Positions 28,157-36,661 of a DNA stretch of 64,000 bases are shown here, one piece after another; the first letter of the stretch is position 1, and each line of letters begins with the position of its first letter. This DNA comes from Pseudonocardia thermophila (GTDB lineage Bacteria; Actinomycetota; Actinomycetes; Mycobacteriales; Pseudonocardiaceae): assembly GCF_900142365.1 (NCBI RefSeq), contig NZ_FRAP01000016.1, forward strand, positions 99,959 to 163,958. Reading direction: 5' to 3'. The notes beneath the pieces are model-generated. The model searched no databases and was not told the origin of the DNA. It saw only the letters and a program-made list of their open reading frames with translations. Both the position numbers and the translations under genes were made by a program.

Positions 28157-29296
28157 ATGACCGTCGAACGCCTGCTGCCCACGCCCGAGGCCCGCGACCT
28201 CATCGAGCTCACCCGCGAGATCGCCGACAAGGAGCTCGCCACCCGCGTCGAGGAGCACGAGCGGAACGAGACCTACCCCGAGGGCCTGTTCGCCACCCTC
28301 GCCGCGGCCGGCCTGCTCGGTCTGCCCTACCCCGAGGAGTACGGCGGGGGCGGCCAGCCGTACGAGGTCTACCTGCAGGTCCTGGAGGAGCTGGCGATCC
28401 GCTGGGCGGCCGTCGCGGTGGCGGTCAGCGTCCACGGCCTGTCCTGCCACCCGCTCGCCGCATTCGGCACGGAGGAGCAGAAGGAGCGCTGGCTGCCGCG
28501 CATGCTCTCCGGGGAGATGATCGGCGGCTACAGCCTCTCCGAGCCGCAGGCCGGATCGGACGCCGCCGCGCTCGCGTGCAAGGCGGAGCGGGTCGAGAAC
28601 GGCTACCGCATCACCGGCACGAAGGCGTGGATCACCCACGGCGGCAAGGCCGACTACTACGCGCTGTTCGCCCGCACCGGCGAGGGCAGCCGCGGTGTCT
28701 CCTGCTTCCTCGCCCCCGGGCACGTCGATGGCCTGATGTTCGGCAAGCCCGAGCAGAAGATGGGCCTGCACGCCATCCCCACCACCACCGCGCACTGGGA
28801 CGGCGCGATCATCGAGGCCGACCGGCTCATCGGCCGGGAGGGCCAGGGCCTGCCGATCGCGTTCAGCGCGCTCGACGGCGGCCGGCTCGGCATCGCCGCC
28901 GTCGCGACGGGGCTGGCCCAGGCCGCCCTCGACACAGCGGTGGCGTACGCGAAGGAGCGCACAGCGTTCGGCAAGCGGATCGCTGACCACCAGGGACTCG
29001 GCTTCCTGCTGGCCGACATGGCCGCCGCCGTCGAATCGGCCCGGGCGACCTACCTCGACGCCGCCCGCCGCCGCGACGCCGGCCTGCAGTACAGCCGACA
29101 GGCCAGCGTGGCCAAGCTCGTCGCCACCGACGCGGCCATGAAGGTCACCACCGATGCCGTCCAGGTGCTCGGTGGGTACGGCTACACCCGCGATTTCCCC
29201 GTCGAGCGGTACATGCGCGAAGCCAAGATCACCCAGATCTTCGAGGGCACCAACCAGATCCAGCGGCTGGTGATCAGCCGGGCGCTCACCAAGTAG
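28157..29296 (+). CDS. Acyl-CoA dehydrogenase
   Basis: This 379-residue FAD-dependent acyl-CoA dehydrogenase performs alpha,beta-desaturation of an acyl-CoA. The family signatures YSLSEPQAGSDAAALACKA (FAD/substrate region), VLGGYGYTRDFPVERYMREA and the C-terminal catalytic-base motif QIFEGTNQIQRLVISRAL are intact, with the Glu in the short/medium-chain position. The length is standard. Control by the divergent TetR regulator is likely. The substrate is not known. Confidence 0.93.
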   Translation: MTVERLLPTPEARDLIELTREIADKELATRVEEHERNETYPEGLFATLAAAGLLGLPYPEEYGGGGQPYEVYLQVLEELAIRWAAVAVAVSVHGLSCHPLAAFGTEEQKERWLPRMLSGEMIGGYSLSEPQAGSDAAALACKAERVENGYRITGTKAWITHGGKADYYALFARTGEGSRGVSCFLAPGHVDGLMFGKPEQKMGLHAIPTTTAHWDGAIIEADRLIGREGQGLPIAFSALDGGRLGIAAVATGLAQAALDTAVAYAKERTAFGKRIADHQGLGFLLADMAAAVESARATYLDAARRRDAGLQYSRQASVAKLVATDAAMKVTTDAVQVLGGYGYTRDFPVERYMREAKITQIFEGTNQIQRLVISRALTK

Positions 29297-29379
29297 CCCG
29301 GTACCGATGAGTCCCGGCTCCGGCGCCGGTCCTTTTCCCACCGGCCCGCACGCGGCGGACCGGCGCGCGGAGGTGGGGG

Positions 29380-29673
29380 ATGGCCGGTGCCGGCTCGGGG
29401 ACCGACGACGAGGCGCTGCGGCTGCCGGGGACCGCACCCGGGTTCCGCCGCCACGAGCTGCGGCTCGCCCCGGGCGAGCGGCGCGGCCTGGCGGAGGCGC
29501 AGTGGCGAGGCGTGCTGGTGCTGCTGGAGCACGGCAGCGTGGAGCTGCACTGCGCGCAGGGCACCGTGCTGACGCTCCGGCAGGGTGCGGTGTTCTGCTT
29601 CGACGGCACCGGAGTCCGGGCCCTGCACAACCCGGGGCCGGGGCCCGCGGTGCTCGTCGGCTGGTCGCGCTAG
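29380..29673 (+). CDS. Small cupin-like protein
   Basis: This 97-residue product has the beta-rich pattern of a single cupin domain: LVLLEHGSVELHCAQGTVLTL followed by GAVFCFDGTGVRALHNPGP. The usual metal-binding HxH...E set is not intact (one His is visible), so a non-metal or regulatory role is possible. GGAGGTGGGG directly precedes the ATG at 29380. It is 83 bp after the acyl-CoA dehydrogenase and may be its operon partner. Confidence 0.6.
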   Translation: MAGAGSGTDDEALRLPGTAPGFRRHELRLAPGERRGLAEAQWRGVLVLLEHGSVELHCAQGTVLTLRQGAVFCFDGTGVRALHNPGPGPAVLVGWSR

Positions 29674-29682
29674 GCGGGCCGA

Positions 29683-30303
29683 TCACGGCCGCCGGTGCGC
29701 GCAGGTGTGCCCGCGCGATGCGGCCGTGAACGGCGAACCTGCCCAGTCGCTCCACCGGTGCTCCAGCTCGAGCCCGGCGAGCCGGGCCATCAGGTCGAGT
29801 TCACCGTGCCACACGTGCCGCCCGCCCACCGAGTGGGCCGTGGTCCCGTCGCCCCACGCGCACCCGCACGCCCTGGTAGGCGCTGGTGGCGGCGTCCCGC
29901 GCGTCATGGTCGTGATCACAACGCGGTCGCCGATCTGCGCGATGCGGTTCTGCGGCTCGGTGGGCTGAACCCGCTCCTCCTGCGACGGCAGCCAGAAGAT
30001 CGAGTTCAGCGCGCTGAACGCCATGTCGAACGTGCGGCCCAGCTCGACCATCGTCATGTCGCCGAGCACCGCCGTGCCCCGCTCGGCGCCAGGCTTCTCC
30101 CGCAGCGTCTGCAGCACCGGCCCACGGATGTCGACCGCGACGACGTCGAACCCGCGGTCGGCCAGCGGGCCCGCGCGCCGGCCGGTGCCCGCGCCGTACT
30201 CCAGCAGCGCGCTGCCCGGATCCACGAGCCCGGCCAGCCCCTCGACCGCGGTGGGCGGGTCGACCTGCACGGCGTCGTGGGTGTCGGCCCAGTCGCGGCC
30301 GCA
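29683..30303 (-). pseudogene. Decayed class I SAM-dependent methyltransferase
   Basis: The SAM-binding half is recognisable ([61 protein letters not shown]), and so is the family's C-terminus (ELDLMARLAGLELEHRW, PFTAASRGH). Between LPSQEERVQ and IGDRVVITTMTR about 60 residues expected in relatives are missing. Around 29860-29910 the family sequence (DAATSAYQGVRVRVG) continues in another frame and then returns, so two compensating frameshifts are present. The N-terminus is also unclear. The gene is probably dead, although an open frame remains by chance. Confidence 0.55.
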
Positions 30304-30367
30304 CGCGCGTCGAATCCCTCCGCGGTTGCCGAGTCGACCCGTTGCGGGCTGGCCTACGCTTCCCGAC

Positions 30368-30934
30368 GTGCCGCCCGCCGACGTCTGGGTCGTGGCCGGG
30401 GCGCCGGGTGCCGGGAAGAGCACCGTGGCCGACCTGCTGCTCGCCCACCTCCGCCCGGTCCCGGCGCTGCTGGACAAGGACGTGCTCTACGGCGGCTTCG
30501 TGGCCGCGACGCTCGCCGCCGCGGGCCGGCCACCGGGTGAGCGGGAAGGCCCCTGGTACGACGAGCACGTCAAGGTGCACGAGTACGGCGGGCTCACCGC
30601 CGCGGCTCGGCTCATCCGCGCGCCGGGCTGCCCCGTGCTGCTGTGCGCGCCGTTCACCCAGCAGATCCGGGAACCGCAGCGGTGGTCGGCGTGGGTCGAG
30701 GAGCTGGGTGGTGAGCCGGTGCGGCTGGTGTGGGTGTGCTGTGACCCGCCCACGCTGAAGCACCGGCTCATCGCCCGCGGCCGGGCCGCCGATGCCGGGA
30801 AGCTGGCCGCGTTCGACGCGTTCATCGCCCGGATGCGGCCGGACGTGCCGCCACCGGTGCCGCACGTGGTGATCGACAACGGGGCCGGGGCGCCGCCGCT
30901 GGAGGAGCAGGTGGCGGCACTGGTGCGGGGATGA
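30368..30934 (+). CDS. P-loop ATPase/kinase (zeta-toxin/shikimate-kinase-like)
   Basis: This 188-residue P-loop protein has Walker [10 protein letters not shown] at residues 10-18, an [10 protein letters not shown] segment typical of AAA_33/zeta-like kinases, and a lid region ([21 protein letters not shown]) with the arginine pattern of small-molecule kinases. The fold suits phosphorylation of a sugar or small metabolite. No antitoxin gene lies beside it, so a toxin role is not supported. The start is GTG at 30368. It follows the methyltransferase remnant and ends at an inverted repeat. Confidence 0.75.
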   Translation: MPPADVWVVAGAPGAGKSTVADLLLAHLRPVPALLDKDVLYGGFVAATLAAAGRPPGEREGPWYDEHVKVHEYGGLTAAARLIRAPGCPVLLCAPFTQQIREPQRWSAWVEELGGEPVRLVWVCCDPPTLKHRLIARGRAADAGKLAAFDAFIARMRPDVPPPVPHVVIDNGAGAPPLEEQVAALVRG

Positions 30935-30965
30935 GGCAGGGCGGCCCCGGAACCCCGGCCCGAAC

Positions 30966-31021
30966 CTCCACGAACGGCGCTTTCGTCAGGAACGGTGCTC
31001 ACGAGAGTGCCGTTCGTGGAG
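30966..31021. terminator. Inverted repeat between convergent genes
   Basis: CTCCACGAACGGCGCT and AGTGCCGTTCGTGGAG form a 16-bp stem with one mismatch around a 24-base loop. The loop itself contains a related AACGGTGCTCACGA copy. It sits between the kinase stop and the convergent GNAT stop, so it may act as a terminator. Internal similarity suggests it belongs to a dispersed repeat family. Confidence 0.55.
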
Positions 31022-31043
31022 ATTCCAGCGCCCGCCCAGGGCC

Positions 31044-31574
31044 TCAGCCGGCATCCAGGTTCCGCTGCAGCCTCCGCTCGTGCAGCTCCACCCCCTGCGG
31101 GCCCCGGTCGACCTGGGTGCGGCCGGTGTCGGTCCAGCCGTTGCGGAGGTAGAACCGCAGCGCCCGCTCGTTCCCGGCGAGCACCCACAGCCCGGCGTGG
31201 GTGAACCCGTGCCCGGCGAGGCGGGCGAGCACGGCGTCGTGCAGCTGCGCGCCGATCCCGCGGTCCCAGTGCGCCGGGTCGAGGTAGAGCGTGTAGACGT
31301 CGGCGAGGTTCGGGTCCGCGCGGTCGTCGGGGCTCTCGGGCGGGCCGCCGGAGGCGAACCCGACGATCGCTTCTCCCGCGCACGCGACGACGACGCTCGA
31401 GCGCGGCGGCGACGCCGCGAACCGGCCCGTCCACATCTGCGTGAGGCCGGGCACCGACAGCCCGGCCAGCACCTCGTCCGGCAGCAGTCCCCGGTAGGCA
31501 GCGCGCCAGGACGCGACCTGCACCGCCGCGATCGCGCCCGCGTCCGCGGGCGTCGCGTCCCGGATCGTGGCCAT
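31044..31574 (-). CDS. GNAT family N-acetyltransferase
   Basis: This 176-residue acetyltransferase has the GNAT pattern. The N-terminus is TIRDATPADAGAIAAVQVAS. The acetyl-CoA pyrophosphate loop appears as RGIGAQLHDAVLARL, a variant of the R/QxxGxG/A motif, and the C-terminus is GLWVLAGNERALRFYLRNGW. The substrate is unknown; the RimI-like C-terminal pattern is common in GNATs acting on small molecules or N-termini. The ATG at 31574 is 22 bp after the stop of the next upstream gene, suggesting a two-gene unit. Confidence 0.87.
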   Translation of the reverse strand: MATIRDATPADAGAIAAVQVASWRAAYRGLLPDEVLAGLSVPGLTQMWTGRFAASPPRSSVVVACAGEAIVGFASGGPPESPDDRADPNLADVYTLYLDPAHWDRGIGAQLHDAVLARLAGHGFTHAGLWVLAGNERALRFYLRNGWTDTGRTQVDRGPQGVELHERRLQRNLDAG

Positions 31575-31596
31575 CGGGTGATGCCGGCGGCCGGCG

Positions 31597-32058
31597 TCAG
31601 GCCAGCGGCTCGGTCGACCCGGCGGCCAGCGCGCGGCCGATGTCGTCCAGCAGCTGAGTGACGTGCGCGCCGTACGGATCGTCGCCGAGGGCGTCGGTCG
31701 CGGCCTGGGCTTCGGCGAGGTAGCCGCGGGCCCGGTCGGCGTCACCGAGGCGGCGGTGGTCGTCGGCGACGCTGCCGTACAGGGAGGGCAGGAACCCGCG
31801 GACCTGCAGCCCCGGAGCGATCTCGCGGACCTGGTCGTCGCCGATCTCCCCGGCCGCGGCCAGCGCACGCTCGTCCCAGAGCAGCTCGGCGTGGACGTCG
31901 TCCTGCAGGTCGGCGAGGAAGTGCGCGATCACGCAGCGGTGCAGCGGATCGGTGTGCTCGACCCACAGGGTCTCGAGCTCCTCACACGCGGCCGCCCGCT
32001 CGCCGTCCAGTCCTCGCTGCACGACCGCGGTGATCCGCTCGATGACCTCATCCGCCAT
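31597..32058 (-). CDS. TPR-like helical protein, unknown
   Basis: This 153-residue, entirely helical cytoplasmic protein resembles a short tetratricopeptide protein: ERAAACEELETLWVEHTDPLHRC, DVHAELLWDERALAAAGE, YGSVADDHRRLGDADRARGYL. Similar small proteins occur next to GNAT or helix-turn-helix genes in Streptomyces and relatives, but the function is not known. It probably shares a transcript with the GNAT gene that follows. Confidence 0.7.
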   Translation of the reverse strand: MADEVIERITAVVQRGLDGERAAACEELETLWVEHTDPLHRCVIAHFLADLQDDVHAELLWDERALAAAGEIGDDQVREIAPGLQVRGFLPSLYGSVADDHRRLGDADRARGYLAEAQAATDALGDDPYGAHVTQLLDDIGRALAAGSTEPLA

Positions 32059-32158
32059 CGGGCCAGCATGCCGGTGGAGGCGGGGTGGGGGTCAACCCGG
32101 CCCCGCGGAATGCTGCCGCCGTGTAACGACTCCGGTACGGGGCGCGACGTGTCGGAAT

Positions 32159-32587
32159 GTGATCCGCCTCGCCGGCCTGGTTCCCTCGCTCTGCGCGGCC
32201 GTGATCGTCACGGGGTGCGCCACCGAGATTCCCGGACGGGCGACCCCCGACCCGGCCGCCGCCCAGGCCCACATCGAGTGCGTGCGGGCGACCAACGACG
32301 CCGTCGTCGCTGTGAAATCGTGGCTGTCGAACGTCGACCTCCTCCAGTTCACCGAGCCCGACGTGGTCCCCGTCCAGCAGATGCGCGTCGCCTGCGACGG
32401 GCCGGAGTTCGTCAGCGCGTACAGCGACTTCCTCACCCGGATCGAGGGTGAGTTCACCCCGGTCACCTCATGGGGACGAGTCGCCATCCGCGGGCTCATG
32501 AACACCCTCTGCCGCAACGACTCTCCGTCCGGCGTGAAGGTCGATCAGCTGACCCCGGCGGCGCAGGAGGCGTGCCGGGCGGGATGA
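32159..32587 (+). CDS. Putative lipoprotein, unknown
   Basis: This 142-residue protein has a lipoprotein signal: a short basic start, a hydrophobic run (LAGLVPSLCAAVIVTGCA) and the lipobox VTGC. The mature part contains three further cysteines (ECVRATND, VACDGPE, TLCRNDS plus a terminal EACRAG), suggesting disulfides outside the membrane. No family is recognised. The GTG at 32159 is chosen so that the signal peptide is at the N-terminus; the ribosome-binding site is weak. Confidence 0.6.
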   Translation: MIRLAGLVPSLCAAVIVTGCATEIPGRATPDPAAAQAHIECVRATNDAVVAVKSWLSNVDLLQFTEPDVVPVQQMRVACDGPEFVSAYSDFLTRIEGEFTPVTSWGRVAIRGLMNTLCRNDSPSGVKVDQLTPAAQEACRAG

Positions 32588-32772
32588 GCCTCGTCGGCGC
32601 CGCCGCACCCAGGTGCTGACCAGACGAGGGACGGATCCGCCGTCGCAGACCTCGGGGATCGCGAAGCGGCCCGTAACGTGCTGATCACGAGGTCGAGACC
32701 AGATGGTTGACGGGCCGGTTCCTCACGGTGTTCGCACCGCCACCGGCAAGCGATGCCGACCGGAGGGATGGG

Positions 32773-33339
32773 ATGCACGACGAAGCCGCCCCGTTCTGGC
32801 CCCGCCTGCTTGCTCGCCTGTTCGACCTGACCTTCTCGCTGATGGCGGTGGTCGTTCTGGCGCTCCTCGTGAGGATCGTGCTCCTCCCGCACAACCTGTT
32901 CATCAGCAGCGACGGCGAATGGATCGACATCGGCATCGAAGTCGGCGTACTCCTCGTCTTCGTCGGCCTGGAAGCGGTGTTGCTGGCGAAGAGGCGGGGA
33001 CGGACCATCGGCATGGGCCTCCTCGGGCTCCGGGTCGTTCCCGTCAACCCGGCCGCACCGGGCATCTCGCTCCCCGTCGCGCTCCTCCGGTCCGTGGTCC
33101 TCTACCTGCCGCTCGTCCTCATCCGGGTTTCCCCTGACACGACGGGGCACGATCTGCTCTCCTGGCTCGGCACGGCGGGGATCCTCGCGAACCTCGCCCT
33201 GGCTGCGGCCCGCACGAGCACCCACGGCCGAACGATCCACGACCATCTGGCCGGTACGCGAGTGATCGTCGACGCGGAGCGGGGCACCGTGCCGCACCGC
33301 CGGGGAGTGGACCTGCGCGAGCGATCGACGAGCTCCTGA
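32773..33339 (+). CDS. RDD family membrane protein
   Basis: This 188-residue membrane protein has the RDD signature WPRLLARLFDLTFSLMAVVVL, in which the usual R..D pair is visible. Three or four hydrophobic segments and TIGMGLLGLRVVPVN follow. The family includes sodium/proton antiporter-like proteins, but most members have no known function. GGAGGG lies before the ATG at 32773. It ends 68 bp before the receiver-domain gene. Confidence 0.85.
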   Translation: MHDEAAPFWPRLLARLFDLTFSLMAVVVLALLVRIVLLPHNLFISSDGEWIDIGIEVGVLLVFVGLEAVLLAKRRGRTIGMGLLGLRVVPVNPAAPGISLPVALLRSVVLYLPLVLIRVSPDTTGHDLLSWLGTAGILANLALAAARTSTHGRTIHDHLAGTRVIVDAERGTVPHRRGVDLRERSTSS

Positions 33340-33407
33340 GCCGCCGCACCGGGTACTGTCCGTCAGCCGATCATCACGCTGGCAGCTCGTCGAGACCAGG
33401 AGTTGAT

Positions 33408-34061
33408 GTGCAGGACGTTGCGCAGCTGATCCAGGCGATCACCGGACTGCTGTGGCCTCTGATCACCGCCGTGCTGCTGTGGCGGTTGCTCCCCGCGCTT
33501 CGGAAGGTGATCGAGTCGCGCGACTTCTCCGTGAAGGTCGGTGGCGTGGAGCTGAGCGTCCAGGAACTGGCGGACAAGCTCGTCAAGTCCACCGCCGAAC
33601 TGCAGGCCAAGGCGTCCGCGGCGGCTCCGGCACCCGATGAGCCGCAGCCGAGCGCCACGCCCATGCCGGAGCACCGCACGCTCCGCCGGATCCTCTGGGT
33701 CGACGACGATCCGCAGCACAACGCCTACGAGACCGCGCAGCTGGAGGCACTCGGTGCGTCCGTCACCACCGTGCGGTCGACCCGCGAGGCGATGGCCGCC
33801 CTGGATCAGCCGAACAGCGCGTACGACGCCGTGATCACCGACATGAGTCGGCACGAGGACACCAGCTTCAACCCGGACGCCGGCATCGACCTCATCTCGG
33901 CGATGCGGGCGGCGAACATCGACGTGCCCGTCATCGTCTACGCGTCGGACCACGCCCGGCACCGCGAGGGCGAGGTCGTCGAGGCCAGCGGCGAGGGGGT
34001 CACGTCGCGGCCGACCGAGCTGTTCGGGGCGCTCGGCAAGATCGGCAGGTTCGCCGGGTAG
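33408..34061 (+). CDS. Membrane-anchored response-regulator receiver protein
   Basis: This 217-residue protein combines an N-terminal transmembrane helix (ITGLLWPLITAVLLWRLLPAL, about 11-31), a short soluble linker (FSVKVGGVELSVQELADKL), an Ala/Pro-rich spacer, and a C-terminal receiver-like domain from about residue 93. The receiver has the acidic pair ILWVDDDPQHN and the phospho-acceptor-like VITDMSRHED. The conserved lysine after strand 5 is not obvious (VIVYASDHARHREGEV). There is no DNA-binding domain and no neighbouring histidine kinase. The start is GTG. Function is unknown. Confidence 0.75.
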   Translation: MQDVAQLIQAITGLLWPLITAVLLWRLLPALRKVIESRDFSVKVGGVELSVQELADKLVKSTAELQAKASAAAPAPDEPQPSATPMPEHRTLRRILWVDDDPQHNAYETAQLEALGASVTTVRSTREAMAALDQPNSAYDAVITDMSRHEDTSFNPDAGIDLISAMRAANIDVPVIVYASDHARHREGEVVEASGEGVTSRPTELFGALGKIGRFAG

Positions 34062-34219
34062 CTGTCCGGCCGCTCGTGTCCGTCGATCGACGGACCCGAG
34101 CATCCCCCACCGCACCGGCCTTCCGACCGACGGTGCGCCGACCTGCCGCGGAGCACTCTTACCCCAGACAGCGACACCGCCCGGGACCACCACCCCGGAC
34201 CCGGCACCAGGAGGACGCC

Positions 34220-34762
34220 ATGAGCCCCACCACCTACACCACCCGCCCCACCACCGACCCGATCGCCGACCCGATCGCCGACGCCCCCACCGAGATCATC
34301 CGCCCCTACCCGAACCGCCCCGAGATCAACAACACCACCCACGACATCCCGCAGCGCCCCACCCTCGACCCCGTCAAGCTCTGGACCGGCGGCATCGCCA
34401 CCGCCGTCGTCGCCGCCCTCATCGGCCTCGTCGGCACCCTCATCGTCCAAGCCGGCCTCACGATCGGCCTCCCCACCACCGGCGCCTTCGGCGAACACAC
34501 CACCGCCCTGCTGTGCACCCTCGCCGCGATCGCCGCACTCGCCGCCACCGGCCTGGCACACCTGCTGATGATCTCCACCACCCCACGCCCACTCGCCTAC
34601 CTCGGCTGGATCATCGGCCTGGTCACCGCCGCCACCACCGTCACCCCCTTCCTCACCACCACCGCCCTACCACTGGCCGCCGCCACCGCCGTCATCCACC
34701 TCGTCATCGGCATGGCCATCGCCAGCCTCATCACCGGCGCCGCCGCAGCCTCCCGCCGCTGA
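34220..34762 (+). CDS. Four-helix membrane protein (DUF6069-like)
   Basis: This 180-residue protein has a disordered, Thr/Pro-rich N-terminus of about 50 residues followed by four hydrophobic segments (TAVVAALIGLVGTLIVQAG, ALLCTLAAIAALAATGLAHLL, LGWIIGLVTAATTVTPF, AVIHLVIGMAIASLITG). This layout fits the DUF6069 group of actinobacterial membrane proteins. GGAGG precedes the ATG at 34220. Codon third positions are almost all C (ACC, GCC, CCC, ATC), far more than in its neighbours, so it may have a different history. Confidence 0.75.
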   Translation: MSPTTYTTRPTTDPIADPIADAPTEIIRPYPNRPEINNTTHDIPQRPTLDPVKLWTGGIATAVVAALIGLVGTLIVQAGLTIGLPTTGAFGEHTTALLCTLAAIAALAATGLAHLLMISTTPRPLAYLGWIIGLVTAATTVTPFLTTTALPLAAATAVIHLVIGMAIASLITGAAAASRR

Positions 34763-34798
34763 CACCGGCGACAGGCCCGGTATCCGCCCGGGAAAAGC

Positions 34799-34840
34799 AG
34801 GAAGCCACTTCCCCACCAGGAATCGGGAAGTGGCTTTCCT
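34799..34840 (+). terminator. Strong hairpin after the DUF6069-like gene
   Basis: AGGAAGCCACTTCCC and GGGAAGTGGCTTTCCT pair over 15 bases with a single bulge and an 11-base loop, 37 bp after the stop. A weak T-rich tail (TTTCCTGATGTTCC) overlaps the second arm. It is probably an intrinsic terminator. The next 140 bp hold no gene. Confidence 0.65.
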
Positions 34841-34982
34841 GATGTTCCTGGTCAGAGGTTGGCCGTGCGCCATGGCCGGAACACGGCGACGTGGTCGCCG
34901 TGTGCAGCGGTGGCTCGGGCGGCCGGCGTTTGCCTGACCGCGAGCGGGGCACTCGAAGCAGAGCGCCCACCCGGAGGGAACG

Positions 34983-35531
34983 ATGACATCCACGAGTCGC
35001 AGGGCGGATTCGGCCGCTTCGGCCGCCCAGGGCATCGGCCTGCCCGCGACGATCCTCGGAGTGGGGCTGGGCGGGTTCGTCGACGGGATCGTGCTGCACC
35101 AGGTGCTGCAGTGGCACCACATGCTGACCAGCACCGACACCGACAACATCGGAGTCGAGTACTACCCGGCCGACACCGTCGCGGGGCTACGGATGAACAC
35201 GGTCTGGGACGGGCTGTTCCACACCTTCACCTGGCTCTCGGTGCTGATCGGGCTCGGCCTGCTCTACTCCCGCATGAGTGCCTCGCCCGGCCGGGTGTGG
35301 AGCTCGCGAGTGCTGTGGGGCTGGATGTTGGTGGGCTGGGGCCTGTTCAACCTCGTCGAGGGCGTGATCGATCACCACATCCTCGGCATCCACCACGTCC
35401 GAAGCGGGCCGGACCAGCTGTGGTGGGACCTCGGTTTCCTGGCGCTCGGCGCCGCACTGGTCGTCGTCGGATGGCTGCTGCAACGCAGCAGCAGGCGCAC
35501 CGCGGCCGATTCGCCCTCCCGCGCGCGATGA
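34983..35531 (+). CDS. DUF2243 membrane protein
   Basis: This 182-residue protein of the DUF2243 family has about four membrane segments. It carries conserved His/Asp-rich motifs: GFVDGIVLHQVLQWHHMLT near the N-terminus, GLFHTFTW, and FNLVEGVIDHHILGIHHVR. The repeated His residues inside membrane helices suggest metal or haem binding. CGGAGGGA precedes the ATG at 34983. Its stop overlaps the start of the CtaG-like gene in ATGA, so the two are cotranslated. Confidence 0.85.
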   Translation: MTSTSRRADSAASAAQGIGLPATILGVGLGGFVDGIVLHQVLQWHHMLTSTDTDNIGVEYYPADTVAGLRMNTVWDGLFHTFTWLSVLIGLGLLYSRMSASPGRVWSSRVLWGWMLVGWGLFNLVEGVIDHHILGIHHVRSGPDQLWWDLGFLALGAALVVVGWLLQRSSRRTAADSPSRAR

Positions 35532-36343
35532 ACGTCGCGCACACGGCGCACACGCATGGTGGAAGCCCGGCCGTGCTGCCATTGCTGCTGGTGGCCGTCG
35601 CCGCGGCGGGTTATCTGGCACTGGCGTCGATGCGGCGCAGGGACGGTCGTGGATGGAGGACGTGGCGCACAGTCGGATTCGTCGTCGGTTGCGCAGCGCT
35701 CGCGCTCGGTCTGACGCCGCAGGTGCTGCCGTACCCGAGCGGGGACTTCCGTGAGCACATGCTGCAGCACCTGCTGATCGGAATGATCGCACCGCTCGGC
35801 CTGGTACTCGCAGCTCCGATGACGCTGGTGCTGCGCTCGATTCCCGCAGAGGCGGGAAGGCGCGTGGGCCGCTTGCTGCGCAGCCGCCCGCTCCACGTGC
35901 TCGTCCACCCGGTCACGGCTCTGGTGCTCACCATCGGCGGGATGGCCGTTCTGTACCTCACACCGCTGTACGTCGCGGTGACCGCGAGCCCGGCTGTGCA
36001 CCACGTCGTCCACCTGCACTTCCTCGCCGCCGGCTGTCTCTTCACCTGGGCGATCGCCGGTCCGGATCCCGCACCGCGGCGGCCGTCCGTTCCGGCCCGG
36101 TTGGTCGTGCTCGGCGTAGCGATCGCGTTCCACGCCGTCCTGTCCCAGCTCATGTACGCGGGGCTCGTCGTCGATGTCCCGGTACCGGACGACCAGCGAC
36201 GCGGCGGTGCCGAGCTGATGTACTACGGCGGTGATCTGGCGGAACTGCTGCTGGCCTTCGCCCTGGTGACGACCTGGCGCCGCCGCAGGAGCGTGCCGGC
36301 TCGGTCGCCGCGGTCAGCTGCGCTCGGGGACGTCGGACGTTGA
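35528..36343 (+). CDS. CtaG/caa3-type cytochrome c oxidase assembly-like membrane protein
   Basis: This 271-residue protein has seven hydrophobic segments and the CtaG (caa3_CtaG, DUF1404-like) motifs: FREHMLQHLLIGMIAPLGLVL, then VHHVVHLHFLAAGCLFTWAI and FHAVLSQLMYAG. Family members are needed for assembly of caa3 oxidase or copper delivery, but this isolated copy with a DUF2243 partner is far from any oxidase gene in the window. Conserved His residues lie in the membrane, so copper handling is a reasonable guess. Confidence 0.8.
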   Translation: MNVAHTAHTHGGSPAVLPLLLVAVAAAGYLALASMRRRDGRGWRTWRTVGFVVGCAALALGLTPQVLPYPSGDFREHMLQHLLIGMIAPLGLVLAAPMTLVLRSIPAEAGRRVGRLLRSRPLHVLVHPVTALVLTIGGMAVLYLTPLYVAVTASPAVHHVVHLHFLAAGCLFTWAIAGPDPAPRRPSVPARLVVLGVAIAFHAVLSQLMYAGLVVDVPVPDDQRRGGAELMYYGGDLAELLLAFALVTTWRRRRSVPARSPRSAALGDVGR

Positions 36344-36461
36344 CGCGCATGCGCCGCGGGCAGCCGGTGCCGGCGCGGGGGCATTGCCCACTCAGCCGCT
36401 CCAGATCACCCACTGATCGGGAAATCCCTGGTCCACGTGTGATGGTGCTGGCTGCACCAGT

Positions 36462-36507
36462 GTGCCCCCGGTGGGATTCGAACCCACACTGTGACCCTTT
36501 TAAGGGG
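36462..36507 (+). repeat. Left attachment site (attL): displaced 3' tRNA fragment
   Basis: This 46-bp sequence matches the 3' part of the intact tRNA at 43708-43753 at 44 of 46 positions, the differences being TTCGAAT versus TTCGAGT in the T-loop and one base in the variable loop. It contains the 3' half of the anticodon arm, the T-arm and the acceptor strand, but the 5' half of a tRNA is absent here. Confidence 0.9.
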
Positions 36508-36581
36508 ATGCGCGCTCCTCGGTCGACGCGCCGTCCGACCTGCAGCGACCTGCACCCGTCTGCTGGCCGGCGGCGAACGTC

Positions 36582-36597
36582 GGCACGCATTTGGCAC
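36582..36597 (+). promoter_or_regulatory. Candidate integrase arm-type site, left end
   Basis: GGCACGCATTTGGCAC lies 75 bp inside the left attachment site and differs by one base from a copy at 43585 near the other end. Each contains two GGCAC boxes spaced 11 bp apart. A position near both ends fits arm-type Int or Xis binding sites. Confidence 0.5.
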
Positions 36598-36661
36598 GGG
36601 CCGTTGCCCGCGACGGGATTTCGGCGGACGATGAATACCTCGCGGCGGACGGGGGTGCGCG

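Noticed and set aside
30368..30934. Zeta-type toxin of a toxin-antitoxin pair
   Set aside because: No small antitoxin gene is adjacent; the protein is better described as a P-loop small-molecule kinase of unknown substrate.
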